A stretch of DNA of 25,015 bases from Citrobacter freundii (GCA_003243445.1 QFQQ01000083.1:1-25015), one strand, 5' to 3'. Positions 16,751 through 24,114 are shown, numbered from the stretch's first letter. The notes: a model not told the origin generated them from the sequence alone. A program made the numbers and translations.

Positions 16751-17857
16751 ATGTATAAACCAAATTGCGCTTTTGCTTTCCTCGCAGTATGCTTTCTGCT
16801 GCTGCTTAATTCCTGCAAAAAAGATGATAATGAAAACGTTGAACCGCCGGCTTCCGTGGAGATCACCGATAGCGTGGTGGTGAATAACCTGAACTTTCCC
16901 TGGGATCTTGCTTGGGGAAGCGATAATCATATATGGATGACGGAAAGAAGCGGCAAGATCAGCCGTTTTAACCCGGCCACCGGCGAAAAAAACACGGTCA
17001 TTACAGTGGCAGACGTGATTTCTAATGGTGAGGGAGGAATGCTGGGTCTCGCACTGGAGCCGGGCACAACCAATGTATACGTCGTTTATAATTATAACAA
17101 TGGTGGTCAGTACAGGGAAAAACTGGTGAAATATAATTTCAACGGCACTACGCTTGTCAGTCCCTCTGTCCTGATCGATGATATTCCCGCGGCCAGTATT
17201 CACAATGGCAGCCGGTTGGTGATCGATAACGGAAAGATCTTTATGAGTACGGGCGATGCCTCCAATCAATCATCAGCACAGAATACCGGCTCGCGAAGCG
17301 GGAAAATATTACGCCTGAACCTCGATGGCTCAATACCAACGGATAATCCTGTAGCGGGAAATCCCTATTGGTCATTCGGACATCGCAATGCGCAGGGGCT
17401 GGTAATGGCGAATGGCAGGTTGTACAGCTCGGAACACGGGCCAGACAATGACGACGAGATCAATATCATCGAGAAAGGAAAAAATTATGGCTGGCCAACT
17501 GTTCAGGGATTTTGTGATTCCCCCGGTGAGCAATCGCTTTGCGGACAAACACAGGAACCCATCAAAGCATGGACACCAACGCTTGCCGTAAGCGGCATGG
17601 ATTATTACAACAGCGATCATATCCCGCAATGGAAAGGATCCTTACTGGTTGCAACATTGAAGAACACAAGAATGCTTCAATTGAAGCTGGGTGAAGATCA
17701 GGTATCGGTTGCGCAGACAAATGAATACTTCAATGGAAAATACGGAAGAATGCGTGATGTACTTGTATCGCCTGAAGGCAAAGTCTATATCTGCACAAGT
17801 AATGGTGGAAATAATGATAAGGTTATTGAAATAAAGCGGAAGGGAAATGGCGGGTGA
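16751..17857 (+). CDS. PQQ-dependent aldose/sugar dehydrogenase lipoprotein
   Basis: A six-bladed beta-propeller of the GSDH / soluble aldose dehydrogenase (YliI-like) family; it would oxidise aldoses to lactones outside the cytoplasm using PQQ. The lipobox LLNSC places the lipidated cysteine at C22. Family motifs: NFPWDLAWGSDNHIWMTERSGKI (blade 1), EGGMLGLALEP, SIHNGSRLVIDNGKIFMSTGD with the putative catalytic base H151, GHRNAQGL with R212, a likely PQQ-contacting arginine, and EHGPDNDDEINIIEKGKNYGWP. Length 368 is normal. No PQQ biosynthesis genes are visible. The gene is single and ends at the 20-bp terminator hairpin at 17894-17939. Confidence 0.92.
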   Translation: MYKPNCAFAFLAVCFLLLLNSCKKDDNENVEPPASVEITDSVVVNNLNFPWDLAWGSDNHIWMTERSGKISRFNPATGEKNTVITVADVISNGEGGMLGLALEPGTTNVYVVYNYNNGGQYREKLVKYNFNGTTLVSPSVLIDDIPAASIHNGSRLVIDNGKIFMSTGDASNQSSAQNTGSRSGKILRLNLDGSIPTDNPVAGNPYWSFGHRNAQGLVMANGRLYSSEHGPDNDDEINIIEKGKNYGWPTVQGFCDSPGEQSLCGQTQEPIKAWTPTLAVSGMDYYNSDHIPQWKGSLLVATLKNTRMLQLKLGEDQVSVAQTNEYFNGKYGRMRDVLVSPEGKVYICTSNGGNNDKVIEIKRKGNGG

Positions 17858-17893
17858 TCATGTCCGATGCCGGACTTCCATTGGTATTTTACT

Positions 17894-17939
17894 TTATAAT
17901 AATAGCAGCCCTCTGATTGGAGGGCTGCTATTATTATAA
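17894..17939. terminator. Bidirectional terminator hairpin, 20-bp perfect stem
   Basis: Positions 17894-17913 pair perfectly with 17920-17939 around a 6-nt loop (TGATTG). The GC core GCAGCCCTC/GAGGGCTGC is flanked by ATAATAAT/ATTATTAT. It lies between the converging PQQ dehydrogenase gene and the small lipoprotein gene. Confidence 0.9.
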
Positions 17940-18001
17940 TCTCTTGCCGGTACGAGGCCCTGGCATTCAAGATTGAACAAACTTTGGCTAAAATACTTCC
18001 A

Positions 18002-18631
18002 TTAATTCTTGAGCAACTTAACTACCTGTTTAAGATGGAATGTTGTTTTTGAGCCATCATTCCCATCTACGGTTTGATTTACTCTTGTGGTCAGCAGCAG
18101 TGTGTCTCCTGAAAATGAAGTACGCATGCCGGTTGGCTGTACGGCCTGCCCGGATGTCGGCGGCAGATCGGGGCTCATGAATGTAGATGTCAGTGCCAGT
18201 GAATCGGCGGTGATCCTTTTAAAAGTCGAGCTGCCATTGGACGCCGGCATGTCATATTTCCAGGGAATTTCCATATCCATATCCTGGACGCCATTGGTAG
18301 AGGCAGTCAGTTTATATACAGTGTCTACTGAATAAGCGATGCCGTTACCCGTCATTTTATCTGATTCGATCTTCAGTGTTCCTTTTTCATTAAACGAAAC
18401 AAAACCGCCTTTGATCGTCGCTTCCAGTTTAAGAAAGCCATCATCTGATTTGTCAGTCATTTCCATATCAAGCACCATGCGTACAAATTTCCAATCACCA
18501 GTAATGGACTGAGTAGGGCTCGTTGGATTGCCTGTATTCCCAAGGTCAACGTAGTCAACTTCTTTCTGGCACGATGCCAATCCGCTCGCCACAAGGACAA
18601 GGAGAAGGATATGTGTATGTTTAATTTTCAT
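18002..18631 (-). CDS. Small lipoprotein of unknown function
   Basis: A 209-residue lipoprotein, lipobox LASC with cysteine at C21. After a short linker it begins GDWKFVRMVLDME, a start often seen in lipocalin-like Bacteroidota lipoproteins, and continues with alternating beta-prone segments to a C-terminal HLKQVVKLLKN. I do not assign a family. The open frame extends upstream to 18685, but the ATG at 18631 gives a clean lipoprotein signal. The gene is separate: a terminator follows it and a heptamer island with the pgk terminator precedes it. Confidence 0.8.
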   Translation of the reverse strand: MKIKHTHILLLVLVASGLASCQKEVDYVDLGNTGNPTSPTQSITGDWKFVRMVLDMEMTDKSDDGFLKLEATIKGGFVSFNEKGTLKIESDKMTGNGIAYSVDTVYKLTASTNGVQDMDMEIPWKYDMPASNGSSTFKRITADSLALTSTFMSPDLPPTSGQAVQPTGMRTSFSGDTLLLTTRVNQTVDGNDGSKTTFHLKQVVKLLKN

Positions 18632-18757
18632 AAGTGAGACAAAACTAAGTGCTAACCCTGACAAAAAAGAAAAAGTGAGGGTCATTTTGTTGGTGGTGGT
18701 GGAGGGAGTGTAGATCGTTTAAAATCAATAGCTGAGAAGCGATGTTCGATGCCCGAT

Positions 18758-18884
18758 GTTCGATGGCCGATGGCCGGGCTTCGCGGGCCGATCACGCCAA
18801 AAAAAATATAGCCCTCCTTTACAGGAAGGCTACATCAATATTACTGATTATCAAACTGCGAAGCCCGGCCATCGGCCATCGAAC
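18758..18884. repeat. Heptamer fold-back island with perfect 27-bp arms, abutting the pgk stop
   Basis: Positions 18758-18784 and 18858-18884 are perfect 27-bp inverted repeats built from heptamers (GATGGCC twice) and ending GGGCTTCGC. Further heptamers GATGTTC and GATGCCC extend the left arm outwards from 18741. The right arm ends at the base just after the pgk stop codon (18885-18887). The 73-bp loop holds a terminator for pgk. Confidence 0.93.
18796..18826 (-). terminator. Terminator of pgk, inside the fold-back loop
   Basis: Read on the minus strand, AGCCTTCCT and AGGAGGGCT form an imperfect stem around TGTAA-like loop sequence, followed by TATATTTTTTTTGG, a U tract. This is a classical rho-independent terminator for the leftward pgk transcript, about 60 bp after the stop. 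Confidence 0.8.
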
Positions 18885-20081
18885 CTATGCGTTTTGCACC
18901 GCCGCAATTCCCGGCAGGGTCTTCCCTTCGAAGTACTCCAGCATTGCGCCACCGCCGGTGGATACGTAGCTTACTTTTTCGGCGAAGCCAAACTGGTTTA
19001 CAGCTGCCACGGAATCGCCGCCGCCGACGAGGGAGAAAGCGCCTTTCTGCGTTGCTTCGGCAACCGCGGTGGCCACGCTTTTTGTGCCATGCTGGAATTT
19101 CTCCATTTCGAACACACCCATCGGACCATTCCATAAAATGGTTTTGGAACGATGGATCACATTGCAGAATTGCTCGATCGCATTGCTGGCAATATCAAGA
19201 CCCATCCAGCCTTCGGGAATGTTGTTGCTTGGTGCAGCAGAGGTTTCCGCGTCAGCCGCAAATTTATCGGCGATCACAGAATCAGAAGGAAGGTGAATGC
19301 AGACGCCTTTTGCTTCTGCTTTTTTCAGTAACTCACGTGCGGTATCCAGGCGATCTTCTTCGCAAAGTGACTTACCGATCTTACCGCCTTCCGCTTTCAT
19401 GAATGTATACGCCATACCACCACCGATGATGATATCAGTGGCGCGCTCCAGCAAATTCTCAATGATCAGGATCTTATCAGACACTTTTGCGCCACCGATG
19501 ATGGCCACAAATGGCTTTGCCGATCCATGCAATACTTTTTCCGCGCTTGCTACTTCTGCTTCCATCAGCAGACCAAACAATCTTTTTTCAGCAGGAAAGA
19601 ACTCAGCGATCACCGCAGTGGATGCGTGCGCGCGGTGTGCCGTGCCAAATGCATCATTCACCCATACATCACCCAGCTTTGATAGCTTTTCAGCAAAAGC
19701 TTTGTCGCCTTTCTCTTCTTCTTTATAAAAACGAAGATTTTCCAACAGCAACACCTCACCCGGTTTCAGCGCCGCCTGCGCCTTGTACGCTTCTTCGCCA
19801 ATACAGTCATTTGCAAAGATCACTTTCACTTTCAGCAGATCGGAAAGATGATTCACCAGGTGCTTCAGCGAATATTTTTCCGTAGGACCGTCTTTCGGTC
19901 TTCCAAGGTGTGACATCAGGATCACCGATCCTCCATCTTTCAGTATCTTCTGAATAGTGGGGATAGCTGCCGTGATACGTGTATCATCCGTGATCTCATA
20001 TTTATCGTTGAGGGGAACGTTGAAGTCAACTCTTACGAGCGCTTTTTGCCCGGCGAAATTGTAGTCGGAAAATTTTGACAT
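18885..20081 (-). CDS. pgk: Phosphoglycerate kinase
   Basis: Transfers phosphate from 1,3-bisphosphoglycerate to ADP in glycolysis (cytoplasm). The 398-residue protein has all family motifs: RVDFNVP (17-23), the SHLGRP substrate-binding motif (57-62), LLENLRFYKEEEKGD, VNDAFGTAHRAHAST, the nucleotide-binding GGAKVSDKI and the C-terminal GGGDSVAA. It directly follows gapA on the same strand (start-to-stop distance about 300 bp), but a terminator and heptamer island lie between, so it probably has its own promoter; a -7 element TATCTTTG is present at 20105-20112. The sequence is intact. Confidence 0.98.
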   Translation of the reverse strand: MSKFSDYNFAGQKALVRVDFNVPLNDKYEITDDTRITAAIPTIQKILKDGGSVILMSHLGRPKDGPTEKYSLKHLVNHLSDLLKVKVIFANDCIGEEAYKAQAALKPGEVLLLENLRFYKEEEKGDKAFAEKLSKLGDVWVNDAFGTAHRAHASTAVIAEFFPAEKRLFGLLMEAEVASAEKVLHGSAKPFVAIIGGAKVSDKILIIENLLERATDIIIGGGMAYTFMKAEGGKIGKSLCEEDRLDTARELLKKAEAKGVCIHLPSDSVIADKFAADAETSAAPSNNIPEGWMGLDIASNAIEQFCNVIHRSKTILWNGPMGVFEMEKFQHGTKSVATAVAEATQKGAFSLVGGGDSVAAVNQFGFAEKVSYVSTGGGAMLEYFEGKTLPGIAAVQNA

Positions 20082-20104
20082 ACTTGCTGTTTGTTGTTAG
20101 GTTT

Positions 20105-20112
20105 CAAAGATA
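20105..20112 (-). promoter_or_regulatory. Probable -7 element of pgk
   Basis: The minus strand reads TATCTTTG, a perfect TAnnTTTG, 23 bp upstream of the pgk ATG. The expected -33 position (about 20132-20136) falls inside the heptamer arm 20128-20149 and has no TTTG, so the repeat arm may have replaced or may supply the upstream element. Confidence 0.6.
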
Positions 20113-20127
20113 GGTAATTCCAGTAAG

Positions 20128-20379
20128 CGATGTTGGATGTTCGATGGTCACGATGGTCGACTTCGGATTGAAGAGTATAATAGCAAAGCTCCCCGTTTTC
20201 CTTGAAAACGATTTTCGGGTTTTAGTTGAATTCCGGATAATAAGAAACCCTCCAATGTTGGAGGGTTTCTTATTATCATTTAGTTATCGATTTAAGATAC
20301 TGGGACCGATCATTGGATTGGATCCGGCGGACAAATAGTTTACTTCGTCCTAATGCCGACCATCGATCATCCAACATCG
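20128..20379. repeat. Heptamer fold-back island between gapA and pgk
   Basis: Left arm 20128-20149 and right arm 20358-20379 are inverted repeats of 22 bp with one mismatch, built from GATGTTG, GATGTTC/GATGATC and GATGGTC. Extra partial units (GATGGTCGAC) follow the left arm. The right arm ends 4 bp from the gapA stop codon. The loop of about 208 bp contains the strong gapA terminator at 20236-20277. Confidence 0.9.
20236..20277. terminator. Terminator hairpin of gapA, 20-bp arms
   Basis: Positions 20236-20255 and 20258-20277 are perfect inverted repeats (core GAAACCCTCC/GGAGGGTTTC flanked by ATAATAA/TTATTAT). The innermost bases form the loop. It resembles the 17894-17939 hairpin in design. 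It should end most gapA transcription before pgk. Confidence 0.88.
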
Positions 20380-20383
20380 ACTC

Positions 20384-21397
20384 TTACTTGGAGATCATCT
20401 TCGCAAAGTAATTCACTGTTCTCACCAGCTGGCTCACATAACTCATTTCATTATCATACCAGGCTACGGTACGAACGAGCTGAGTGTCACCAACAGTTTG
20501 AACGCGTGTTTGCGTAGCATCAAACAGTGAACCGTAAGCGATACCGATGATGTCGCTGCTTACGATCTCGTCTTCAGTATAACCGAAGCTTTCGTTTGAG
20601 GCAGCTTTCATGGCGGCATTCAGTTCTTCGACAGTTGTTTTCTTACCAAGAACTGCAGTCACTTCAGTGAGGGAACCGGTGAGGGTTGGAACGCGTTGTG
20701 CGCTACCGTCCAGTTTTCCTTTGAGGTTTGGCAGGACGAGGCCGATCGCTTTTGCAGCGCCGGTGCTGTTGGGCACGATGTTGTGTGCAGCGGCACGTGC
20801 GCGGCGCAGATCACCTTTCGGATGCGGAGCGTCCTGTGTGTTCTGGTCGTTCGTGTAAGCGTGGATGGTCGTCATCAGGCCATTCACGATACCAAATTTC
20901 TCGTCGAGCACCTGAGCCATTGGAGCAAGACAGTTGGTAGTACAGGATGCGCAGCTGATGATCGTCTCGCTGCCATCAAGGGTGTTATGATTCACATTGA
21001 ATACAATCGTTTTCAGATCACCTGTTGCAGGTGCAGAGATCACTACTCTTTTTGCGCCGGCGGTGATGTGTGCAGCCGCTTTGTCTTTATCGGTAAAGAA
21101 ACCAGTACACTCGAGCACTACGTCAACACCATGATCTTTCCATGGAATTTCAGCAGGATTTTTTTGTGCATAGATCTTTACTTCATCGCCATTTACGATG
21201 ATAGAATTTTCGGTAGCTTTTACGTCAGCGTCGAAGCGGCCCTGCGCGCTGTCGTATTTCAGGAGGTGAGCAAGAACTTTGGGGCTGGTGAGGTCATTAA
21301 CGGCCACTACATCGATCCCATCCATTTTGTATATCTGGCGATAAACAAGGCGGCCGATGCGCCCGAAACCATTGATAGCAACTTTAACTGTGCTCAT
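20384..21397 (-). CDS. gapA: Glyceraldehyde-3-phosphate dehydrogenase, type I
   Basis: Oxidises glyceraldehyde-3-phosphate to 1,3-bisphosphoglycerate with NAD in glycolysis (cytoplasm). N-terminal Rossmann motif INGFGRIGR (8-16), active-site SCASCTTNCLAP with catalytic cysteine C152, general base H179 in TTIHAYTNDQ, and the C-terminal WYDNEMSYVSQLV motif. Length 337 is normal. The direct partner step enzyme, pgk, lies immediately downstream, the common gap-pgk order, but with a terminator between. A TAnCTTCG-like sequence (TAACTTCG, minus, 21427-21434) is a possible but weak -7 element. Confidence 0.98.
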   Translation of the reverse strand: MSTVKVAINGFGRIGRLVYRQIYKMDGIDVVAVNDLTSPKVLAHLLKYDSAQGRFDADVKATENSIIVNGDEVKIYAQKNPAEIPWKDHGVDVVLECTGFFTDKDKAAAHITAGAKRVVISAPATGDLKTIVFNVNHNTLDGSETIISCASCTTNCLAPMAQVLDEKFGIVNGLMTTIHAYTNDQNTQDAPHPKGDLRRARAAAHNIVPNSTGAAKAIGLVLPNLKGKLDGSAQRVPTLTGSLTEVTAVLGKKTTVEELNAAMKAASNESFGYTEDEIVSSDIIGIAYGSLFDATQTRVQTVGDTQLVRTVAWYDNEMSYVSQLVRTVNYFAKMISK

Positions 21398-21472
21398 TTC
21401 GGAATGTTTTAGATTAAAAAGAGGGCCGAAGTTACAGGATTGCGGGGAAAACGGGAAAATAGTTGAGAAAAG

Positions 21473-21508
21473 GATGTTCGATGGAGGATGATGGATGTTC
21501 GCCCGGGC
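21473..21508. repeat. Heptamer block (single arm) before gapA and after the vanZ-like gene
   Basis: Four 7-bp units GATGTTC, GATGGAG, GATGATG, GATGTTC (21473-21500) followed by the palindrome GCCCGGGC (21501-21508). No inverted partner is visible within the intergenic space. The nearest inverted units (CGAACAT, CGATCGT) lie at 22250-22270 on the other side of the vanZ-like gene. Confidence 0.75.
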
Positions 21509-21535
21509 AAATTCACCTTGCCTGAAAAAGCTGCA

Positions 21536-22069
21536 TCATTGATCTGTAGAAAAAACTTCATGATAGTGACTGACAGATCTTTGTTTCCTGAGCCTCCTGC
21601 ACCGGACAAACGACATGGTAATCAGATACATAATGAAACCAAGCAGTCCACCCACCGTATTCAGCAACAGGTCATCCACATCAAACACGCCAAGCCCGGT
21701 ATACAACTGTGTTACTTCAAACAGCAGGCTGATCCCAAACACGGCAATAATAGTTAATAACAAACGGTGACGCCGAAAGATCGTTAACGGAAACAAAAAT
21801 CCCAGCGGCATGAACCCGATGATATTCCCCCCAAGGTTCTCCCACTTATAGCGTTCATCCGAATGACCGTTATAGATCTGACTGATGGTTGAGAATAACA
21901 CCCAATTTTCTCCTCCCCGACGGCCCGGATGCCGCCATGTTTTGCCGGTAGGCTTCAACCGGTGTAAAGAAGCCCCCGGATGCTTGAATAAAATAAATCT
22001 TGTCAGTACGGCCAGGTTCACGCAAATCAGGAACAGACCGGTGAAAAAGATCGTCTTGCTTATTTTCAT
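21536..22069 (-). CDS. VanZ-like membrane protein
   Basis: A 177-residue integral membrane protein of the VanZ family: four predicted helices (about 5-26, 80-100, 103-121, 130-155), with the typical motifs NLGGNIIGFMPLGFLFP and FEVTQLYTGLGVFDVDDLLLNTVGGLLG. VanZ of Enterococcus confers low-level teicoplanin resistance, but most family members have no known role, and nothing here points to resistance. The C-terminus is basic and polar. It is transcribed leftward and is divergent from the LytS-type kinase gene. Heptamer repeat blocks lie on both sides. Confidence 0.9.
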   Translation of the reverse strand: MKISKTIFFTGLFLICVNLAVLTRFILFKHPGASLHRLKPTGKTWRHPGRRGGENWVLFSTISQIYNGHSDERYKWENLGGNIIGFMPLGFLFPLTIFRRHRLLLTIIAVFGISLLFEVTQLYTGLGVFDVDDLLLNTVGGLLGFIMYLITMSFVRCRRLRKQRSVSHYHEVFSTDQ

Positions 22070-22125
22070 TATGTTGGGTTTTCATCGTAAAACTGCCCTT
22101 ACCCCATCTCCAGGGCAAACGTTTT

Positions 22126-22160
22126 CTACGAACGAAAGCATTCTCTCTGCAAACGAAGGC
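22126..22160. promoter_or_regulatory. Candidate LytTR-regulator operator (14-bp direct repeats, 21 bp apart)
   Basis: CTACGAACGAAAGC (22126-22139) and CTGCAAACGAAGGC (22147-22160) match at 11 of 14 positions, and the three differences are all A/G. The start-to-start distance is 21 bp, two helical turns. LytTR DNA-binding domains (for example AgrA) bind two about 9-bp direct repeats with about 12 bp between them, the same geometry as the AACGAARGC cores here (22131-22139 and 22152-22160). It lies between the divergent vanZ-like gene and the LytS/LytTR pair. Binding is inferred, not shown. Confidence 0.55.
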
Positions 22161-22192
22161 GAAATGACTTTGCGGCGGGGAGGGAAATGGTG

Positions 22193-22210
22193 AACTTGCA
22201 GGTGCAAGTT
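22193..22210. repeat. Palindrome upstream of the kinase gene
   Basis: AACTTGCA-GG-TGCAAGTT, 8-bp perfect arms, 56 bp before the kinase start. It could be a hairpin or an operator half-site pair. Confidence 0.55.
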
Positions 22211-22211
22211 G

Positions 22212-22270
22212 GACCACAGACGACAGGCCGCGGACCACGGCCCCGATTTCGATCGTCGAACATCGAATGA
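22212..22270. repeat. Heptamer block upstream of the kinase gene
   Basis: 7-bp units GACCACA, GACGACA, GGCCGCG, GACCACG (22212-22239), then CGATCGT, CGAACAT, CGAATGA (22250-22270). The last unit overlaps the start codon of the kinase gene. The second set is the reverse-complement form of the GATGTTC units at 21473-21500. Confidence 0.65.
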
Positions 22271-23304
22271 TAATCATGAGACAGCGACTTCTTTTATTTA
22301 CGATCACTTTCGCAGCATTTTACCTGCTGCTGCACCTGGCGTATGATATTCCGAATATCATTCACGGCAGTTCGCGGTTTGTGGGTGGCGTGGATACTGC
22401 GAGAGGGTTGTTTACACGGATGGTTGATTTTGTATTTGCCTATCTGTTTGCTGTGGTGGTGTACCTGGCATTTTGCCGTTATTATCCGGCAAAGAAATTC
22501 GCACCTGTCTTGTTTTTGCTGATGATATTATTGCCGGTCGTTTTTTTTGTCAGCTATGGAATAGAAGGTGAATGGTTGAGAAAGGTGGGTACGGGGTCAT
22601 CCCGTTCGTCTTTGCGGTTGCGGTTTTATTTCCTGGATCATCTTTTTTATATAGTATTATATGTGATCTATGGCATCGCTTTTTATTTTATCCGTTATGC
22701 ATATTTCAGGGAAATGCAGCAGAAGGAACTGATACTGCAGAACAGGGAATCGGAGCTTTCTTTTTTGCGTTCGCAGATCAATCCGCATTTTTTATTTAAT
22801 GGTCTGAATAATATTTACTCGCTCGTTTACCTTCAATCACCGCATTCGCTGGAGGCGATCGCCGGCTTTTCAGATCTGCTCCGGTACATGTTATATGATA
22901 CAACACAGGATGTGCCGTTGGAAAAAGAAGTGTTTTACATACGTCAGTTCATTTCTTTGCATGAGTTAAAAAATGAACAGGCATCTTCAACAAGATTTGA
23001 GGTGAAAGGTCCGGTGCAGAATGTATTCGTTCCGCCATTGCTGCTGATCCCGTTTGTTGAAAACGCATTTAAGCATGGCAGTACGATGGATGAACAGATC
23101 GTGCTATCACTGGAAACAAACGGGAGGCACACTACCTTTTATTGTCAGAATAAAAAGAATACAGGAAGAAGGGATGCGACCGGCGGTATCGGTTTGCAAA
23201 ACGTCAGGCGGAGATTGCAGCTATTGTATCCGGATAAACACGATCTCTCAGTAATGGACGGGCCGGAACTATTTATTGTTAAACTGGAACTTGATCATGA
23301 GTGA
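22267..23304 (+). CDS. LytS/YehU-type sensor histidine kinase
   Basis: A membrane kinase of the His_kinase (PF06580) family that senses an unknown signal and phosphorylates its cognate LytTR regulator. Four membrane helices (about 7-26, 53-70, 79-98, 121-143), a short coiled linker (about 148-170), then the family phospho-acceptor region with QINPHFLFNGLNNIYSL (histidine H174), and an HATPase_c domain with N-box FVENAFKHG (263-271) and G-box GGIGLQNVRRRL (306-317). The ATG at 22267 is followed by a second possible start at 22276. There is no extracytoplasmic sensor domain beyond short loops, so sensing is probably in the membrane. The stop overlaps the start of the response-regulator gene by 8 bp, indicating translational coupling. 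Confidence 0.94.
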   Translation: MIIMRQRLLLFTITFAAFYLLLHLAYDIPNIIHGSSRFVGGVDTARGLFTRMVDFVFAYLFAVVVYLAFCRYYPAKKFAPVLFLLMILLPVVFFVSYGIEGEWLRKVGTGSSRSSLRLRFYFLDHLFYIVLYVIYGIAFYFIRYAYFREMQQKELILQNRESELSFLRSQINPHFLFNGLNNIYSLVYLQSPHSLEAIAGFSDLLRYMLYDTTQDVPLEKEVFYIRQFISLHELKNEQASSTRFEVKGPVQNVFVPPLLLIPFVENAFKHGSTMDEQIVLSLETNGRHTTFYCQNKKNTGRRDATGGIGLQNVRRRLQLLYPDKHDLSVMDGPELFIVKLELDHE

Positions 23305-24046
23305 TTCTCCACGCATACGATGTGTAGTTGTTGACGATGAATCGCTGTCGGTAAAGCTGATCGCCGACTACGTACGCAAGACACCGGAACTGGAGCTGGT
23401 GCTGGAAACAACGAGTCCCCAGGAAGCATTGGCGCTGATCAATGCCGGCGGGGCCGATCTTGTATTTCTTGATATCCAGATGCCGGAAATGACGGGCTTT
23501 GAGTTCATGCAAGTAGCGGGCAGCCGCTGCCGCGTCATCTTTACGACGGCCTATCCACAGTATGGGGCGGACAGTTACAACTACAATGCGGTCGATTACC
23601 TGCTGAAGCCAGTCACTTTCGCGCGTTTCCTGGCGGCTGTTCAAAAAGCAAAACACCTGATCGGGTTGGAAAACAAACCTGCCGCGGAAACAAATCCACC
23701 CAGAAAAGACCATCTCTTTGTCAAGACGGATTACCGCATCCAGAAGGTCGACACTGATTCGATCTATTACCTGGAAGCCCTGCGGGATTATATAGCCATT
23801 CATCTTCACTCATCGCGGATCCTGACGCTGGACAGCATGAAGAATATGGAAGAATTACTGCCGGCCGGGCGTTTTATACGCATTCATAAATCTTATATCA
23901 TCAATGTCGATAAGATCGAGTTCCTGAGTCGCGGCAAAGTCATTATCAATAAAATGTATCTGCCTATCGGAAACACCTACAAGGAACGGTTTCAGCAGCT
24001 TATCGGCCTGCGGGAAGACCTCCGTGGTAAGAATGACGAAAAATAA
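23297..24046 (+). CDS. LytTR-family response regulator
   Basis: A 249-residue DNA-binding regulator, partner of the kinase encoded directly upstream. Receiver domain about 7-120: acidic pair D13/D14 (VVVDDE), phospho-acceptor D59 in LVFLDIQMPEM, switch residue T (FTTAY) and conserved K104 (LLKPV). LytTR DNA-binding domain about 143-240, with YYLEALRDYIAIHL and FIRIHKSYIINVDKIEFL. The ATG at 23297, inside the 3' end of the kinase gene (overlap 23297-23304), is chosen over the in-frame ATG at 23276 because it starts just before the first receiver strand. It probably binds direct repeats such as those at 22126-22160, but that is inferred. Confidence 0.95.
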   Translation: MSDSPRIRCVVVDDESLSVKLIADYVRKTPELELVLETTSPQEALALINAGGADLVFLDIQMPEMTGFEFMQVAGSRCRVIFTTAYPQYGADSYNYNAVDYLLKPVTFARFLAAVQKAKHLIGLENKPAAETNPPRKDHLFVKTDYRIQKVDTDSIYYLEALRDYIAIHLHSSRILTLDSMKNMEELLPAGRFIRIHKSYIINVDKIEFLSRGKVIINKMYLPIGNTYKERFQQLIGLREDLRGKNDEK

Positions 24047-24069
24047 TCCGCATCTTTTTTTAAAAAAAT

Positions 24070-24101
24070 TTTGGAGCTGAATTTATCCGCCCTTATCTTT
24101 G
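24070..24101 (+). promoter_or_regulatory. Promoter of tRNA-Glu
   Basis: A -33 TTTG (24070-24073) and a -7 TATCTTTG (24094-24101) separated by 20 bp fit the Bacteroidota consensus. The tRNA 5' end is at 24115, so the primary transcript has a leader of only a few bases. Confidence 0.8.
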
Positions 24102-24114
24102 CACTCCCTTTTAC

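Noticed and set aside
21536..22069. Glycopeptide resistance function for the VanZ-like gene
   Set aside because: Only the family is shared; no vanA/vanH/vanX genes are nearby and most VanZ-like proteins are unrelated to resistance.
23276..23296. An upstream in-frame ATG of the response regulator
   Set aside because: It would add seven residues inside the kinase gene; the ATG at 23297 places the start directly before the first receiver strand.
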